From: Proteobacteria bacterium ST_bin16
Lineage (GTDB): Bacteria; Pseudomonadota; Gammaproteobacteria; Burkholderiales; Nitrosomonadaceae
Direction of reading: 5' to 3'
Assembly (NCBI GenBank): GCA_002083595.1
Contig: MSXT01000006.1
Location: forward strand, 3,377-67,376
Length of the DNA: 64,000 nt
Below, piece by piece: positions 62,157 to 64,000 of the stretch. A program made the position numbers and the translations under genes. The notes beneath the pieces are model-generated. The model saw only the letters and a list, made by a program, of their open reading frames with translations, was not told the DNA's origin and did not search any database. Every line of letters begins with the position of its first letter. Position 1 is the stretch's first letter.

Positions 62157-63880
62157 GCTTTATATTGCAGGGTTCGGGCGTATCGGAAGGCATTGCCATC
62201 GGGCACGCGCATCTGGCTGCTCCGGCTGCATTGGAGGTGATGCATTACCTGATTCCCAAGCATCAGGTGGACAAGGAGATTGCCCGGCTGGATAGCGCTT
62301 TTGCAGTGGTGCGCAAGGAGTTTGAGACGCTGCAGAAAGCGGTTGCCGACGGGCATGCGCGTGCTGAGTTCAGTGCGTTTCTCGATCTGCATTTGATGAT
62401 TCTGGACGATCCGACCTTGTCGGACGCCACCCGCAACATGATTACGCACACGCTGTGCAACGCGGAATGGGCGCTGACGCAGCAGATGCAAGTGCTATTG
62501 GAGCAGTTCGAGGAAATCGAAGATGCCTATTTGCGCGAACGCAAAGCCGATGTCATCCAGGTAGTCGAGCGTGTGCTCAAGGCGATGCTGGGGCATCCCG
62601 GTTATTTGCCGGTGGCGTCGCGCTTGACTGGCGACAGCATTCTGGTGGCGCATGATCTGAGTCCCGCCGACGTGATGCAATACAAGCAGCATCAATTCAC
62701 CGCTTTCCTGACCGATCTGGGCAGCCAGACGTCGCATACCGCGATTGTGGCGCGCAGCCTCAATATTCCTTCGATTGTGGCATTGCATCACGCGCATCAG
62801 TTGATTCTGGAAAACGATTGCCTGATTGTCGACGGCACGCAGGGCATCGTCATCGTCAATCCGGATAAATATGTGCTGGATGAATACCGCTTGCGGCAAA
62901 GCCAGCTCGAGCTGGAAAGAAAGAAACTGCAACGTATCAAGAGTATTGCGGCGATGACGCTGGATGGCACGCTGATCGATTTGTACGCCAACATCGAGCT
63001 GCCGGAAGATATCGCACAGGTCAAAGAAAGCGGTGCGACCGGCATCGGTCTGTTCCGCAGCGAATTTCTGTTTCTGAACCGCGATGATTTGCCCGGCGAG
63101 GATGAGCAATTTGAAGCGTACCGCACGGTCGCGGTCAAAATGCACAAACAACCGGTGACGATTCGCACTTTTGATCTGGGCGCGGACAAGAACCTCAAGG
63201 GCAGCGAGCAAGTTGCGGCCAACCCGGCGTTGGGTTTGCGCGCGATCCGTCTGAGCCTAGCCGAGCCGAAAATGTTTCACACCCAGTTGCGCGCGATTTT
63301 GCGCGCTTCCAAGTACGGCGATGTGCGTATCCTGGTGCCGATGTTGTCCAATATTGCGGAAATCGATCAAACGCTGACGCATATCGAATATGCAAAACAG
63401 GCATTGCGCGATGACAAGATTGATTTCGACGAGCACATCAAAGTCGGCGGCATGATCGAGATTCCGGCAGCCGCACTGAGCCTGGATATTTTCATGCGCA
63501 AACTGGATTTTCTATCGATCGGTACCAACGATCTGATTCAATACACCCTGGCGGTCGACCGCATCGACGATACCGTGGCGCATCTGTACGATCCGTTTCA
63601 TCCGGCGATTTTATGGCTGGTTTCGCATGTCATTCAAAGTGCCAATCGCGCCAAAGTGCCGGTATCGATTTGCGGGGAGATGGCGGGTGATAAGCAGTTC
63701 ACAAGGCTGCTGCTGGGCCTGGGGTTGCAACAATTTTCCATGTATCCGGCGCAATTGCTGACGGTAAAAAACCAGATCTTGAAGAGCAATTTGCCTGATA
63801 TCATTCCGTTAGCGCAAAAAATCATCAAAGCCGATCAACCGGAAAAGATTGCTACACTGATGGCCAAGTTGAATGATTAA
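62153..63880 (+). CDS. ptsI: PTS enzyme I (phosphoenolpyruvate-protein phosphotransferase)
   Basis: 575 residues. The phospho-His is H195 in GSQTSHTAIVARSL. The PEP-binding C-terminal barrel shows GIGLFRSEFLFLNR, RTFDLGADKN and SIGTNDLIQYTLAVDR (core GTNDLIQYTLAVDR), with the late CGEMAGD containing the acid/base Cys. EI passes phosphate from PEP to HPr. Last gene of the EIIA-ptsH-ptsI operon. Confidence 0.97.
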   Translation: MSFILQGSGVSEGIAIGHAHLAAPAALEVMHYLIPKHQVDKEIARLDSAFAVVRKEFETLQKAVADGHARAEFSAFLDLHLMILDDPTLSDATRNMITHTLCNAEWALTQQMQVLLEQFEEIEDAYLRERKADVIQVVERVLKAMLGHPGYLPVASRLTGDSILVAHDLSPADVMQYKQHQFTAFLTDLGSQTSHTAIVARSLNIPSIVALHHAHQLILENDCLIVDGTQGIVIVNPDKYVLDEYRLRQSQLELERKKLQRIKSIAAMTLDGTLIDLYANIELPEDIAQVKESGATGIGLFRSEFLFLNRDDLPGEDEQFEAYRTVAVKMHKQPVTIRTFDLGADKNLKGSEQVAANPALGLRAIRLSLAEPKMFHTQLRAILRASKYGDVRILVPMLSNIAEIDQTLTHIEYAKQALRDDKIDFDEHIKVGGMIEIPAAALSLDIFMRKLDFLSIGTNDLIQYTLAVDRIDDTVAHLYDPFHPAILWLVSHVIQSANRAKVPVSICGEMAGDKQFTRLLLGLGLQQFSMYPAQLLTVKNQILKSNLPDIIPLAQKIIKADQPEKIATLMAKLND

Positions 63881-63912
63881 AACGCGCTGTTGGGTTGAAT
63901 CATGGTTTTCCC

Positions 63913-64000
63913 TAGGGAAGCGCTGATTAATTCAACGAACGTGATGAAGGGCGAGGCGCACGGAACGCAACAACCGAGACATATCAATCTGATAGGCGAG
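63913..64000. mobile_element. Possible left edge of an insertion sequence (cut by the window)
   Basis: After CTAG (63912-63915) comes GGAAGCGCTGATTAATTC, which looks like a terminal inverted repeat of an IS5-type element as I remember them; CTAG fits a YTAR-type target. The rest (GAACGTGATGAAGGGCGAGG...) is unlike the neighbouring gene. No transposase frame is visible before the window ends, so this is tentative. Confidence 0.3.

Noticed and set aside
1..64000. CRISPR arrays, rRNA operons, prophage genes and complete transposons
   Set aside because: No regularly spaced short repeats, rRNA-like sequence, phage structural genes or transposase frames were found on reading the window.

Overview
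The window looks like a chromosomal segment of a betaproteobacterium, most likely a Nitrosomonas-type (Nitrosomonadaceae) ammonia oxidiser. This is inferred from the gene set: a PEP-CTERM surface protein, hopanoid side-chain genes, a compact EIIA/HPr/EI phosphotransferase without sugar permeases, fleSR-controlled flagella, and queA-tgt-yajC and purM-purN operons. No rRNA, ammonia-oxidation gene or other taxonomic marker is present, so the assignment stays inferential.

Layout. 1-2.7 kb: queA-tgt-yajC on the minus strand (yajC cut by the window edge) and a tRNA-Leu(CAA). 2.7-11.2 kb: an accessory surface island with a PEP-CTERM protein and a four-gene operon (zinc-ribbon/degenerate GGDEF protein, family 2 glycosyltransferase, TolC-like channel fused to a glycosidase-like domain, HlyD adaptor). 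This looks like an undescribed synthase-dependent exopolysaccharide machine. The PEP-CTERM gene and the operon are each bracketed by direct copies of a diverged intergenic repeat carrying DnaA boxes. 11.2-13.1 kb: an ABC-F ATPase. 13.1-27.8 kb: flagellar genes, with fleS-fleR and fliE on the minus strand and fliFGHIJK and fliLMNOPQR on the plus strand. 28-29.9 kb: a 637-residue Ala/Glu/Lys/Arg-rich helical protein of unknown function.

30.3-39.6 kb: a lipid region. A fatty acyl-AMP ligase, an extended SDR reductase, an acyl carrier protein and a serine palmitoyltransferase-like enzyme form a sphingolipid-type operon. A secreted protein of unknown function and a peptidoglycan-binding lipoprotein follow, then hpnH, hpnB and an hpnM/mlaC-type gene for hopanoids. 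39.6-43.4 kb: purM-purN-DUF3108-rsmB-like operon (minus). 43.6-48.9 kb: a papain-like peptidase, a possible 25-residue membrane peptide with its own terminator, an HpnO-like aminotransferase, a PerM/AI-2E permease, hda and a HAD-IB phosphatase. 49-54.6 kb: tamA-tamB.

54.6-56.8 kb is a small accessory island with two toxin-antitoxin modules, palindromic repeats, a duplicated antitoxin tail and an AT-rich membrane-protein gene. 57-64 kb: lysS, a LuxR-type regulator, a soluble GAF-GGDEF cyclase, and EIIA(Man)-ptsH-ptsI. The last ~90 bases may be the edge of an insertion sequence.

Taken together, the window is rich in cell-envelope functions. The strongest candidates for something new are the exopolysaccharide-like operon with its channel-glycosidase fusion and the repeat family that brackets it. 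Functions are assigned from motifs and remembered family features; no database search was run.
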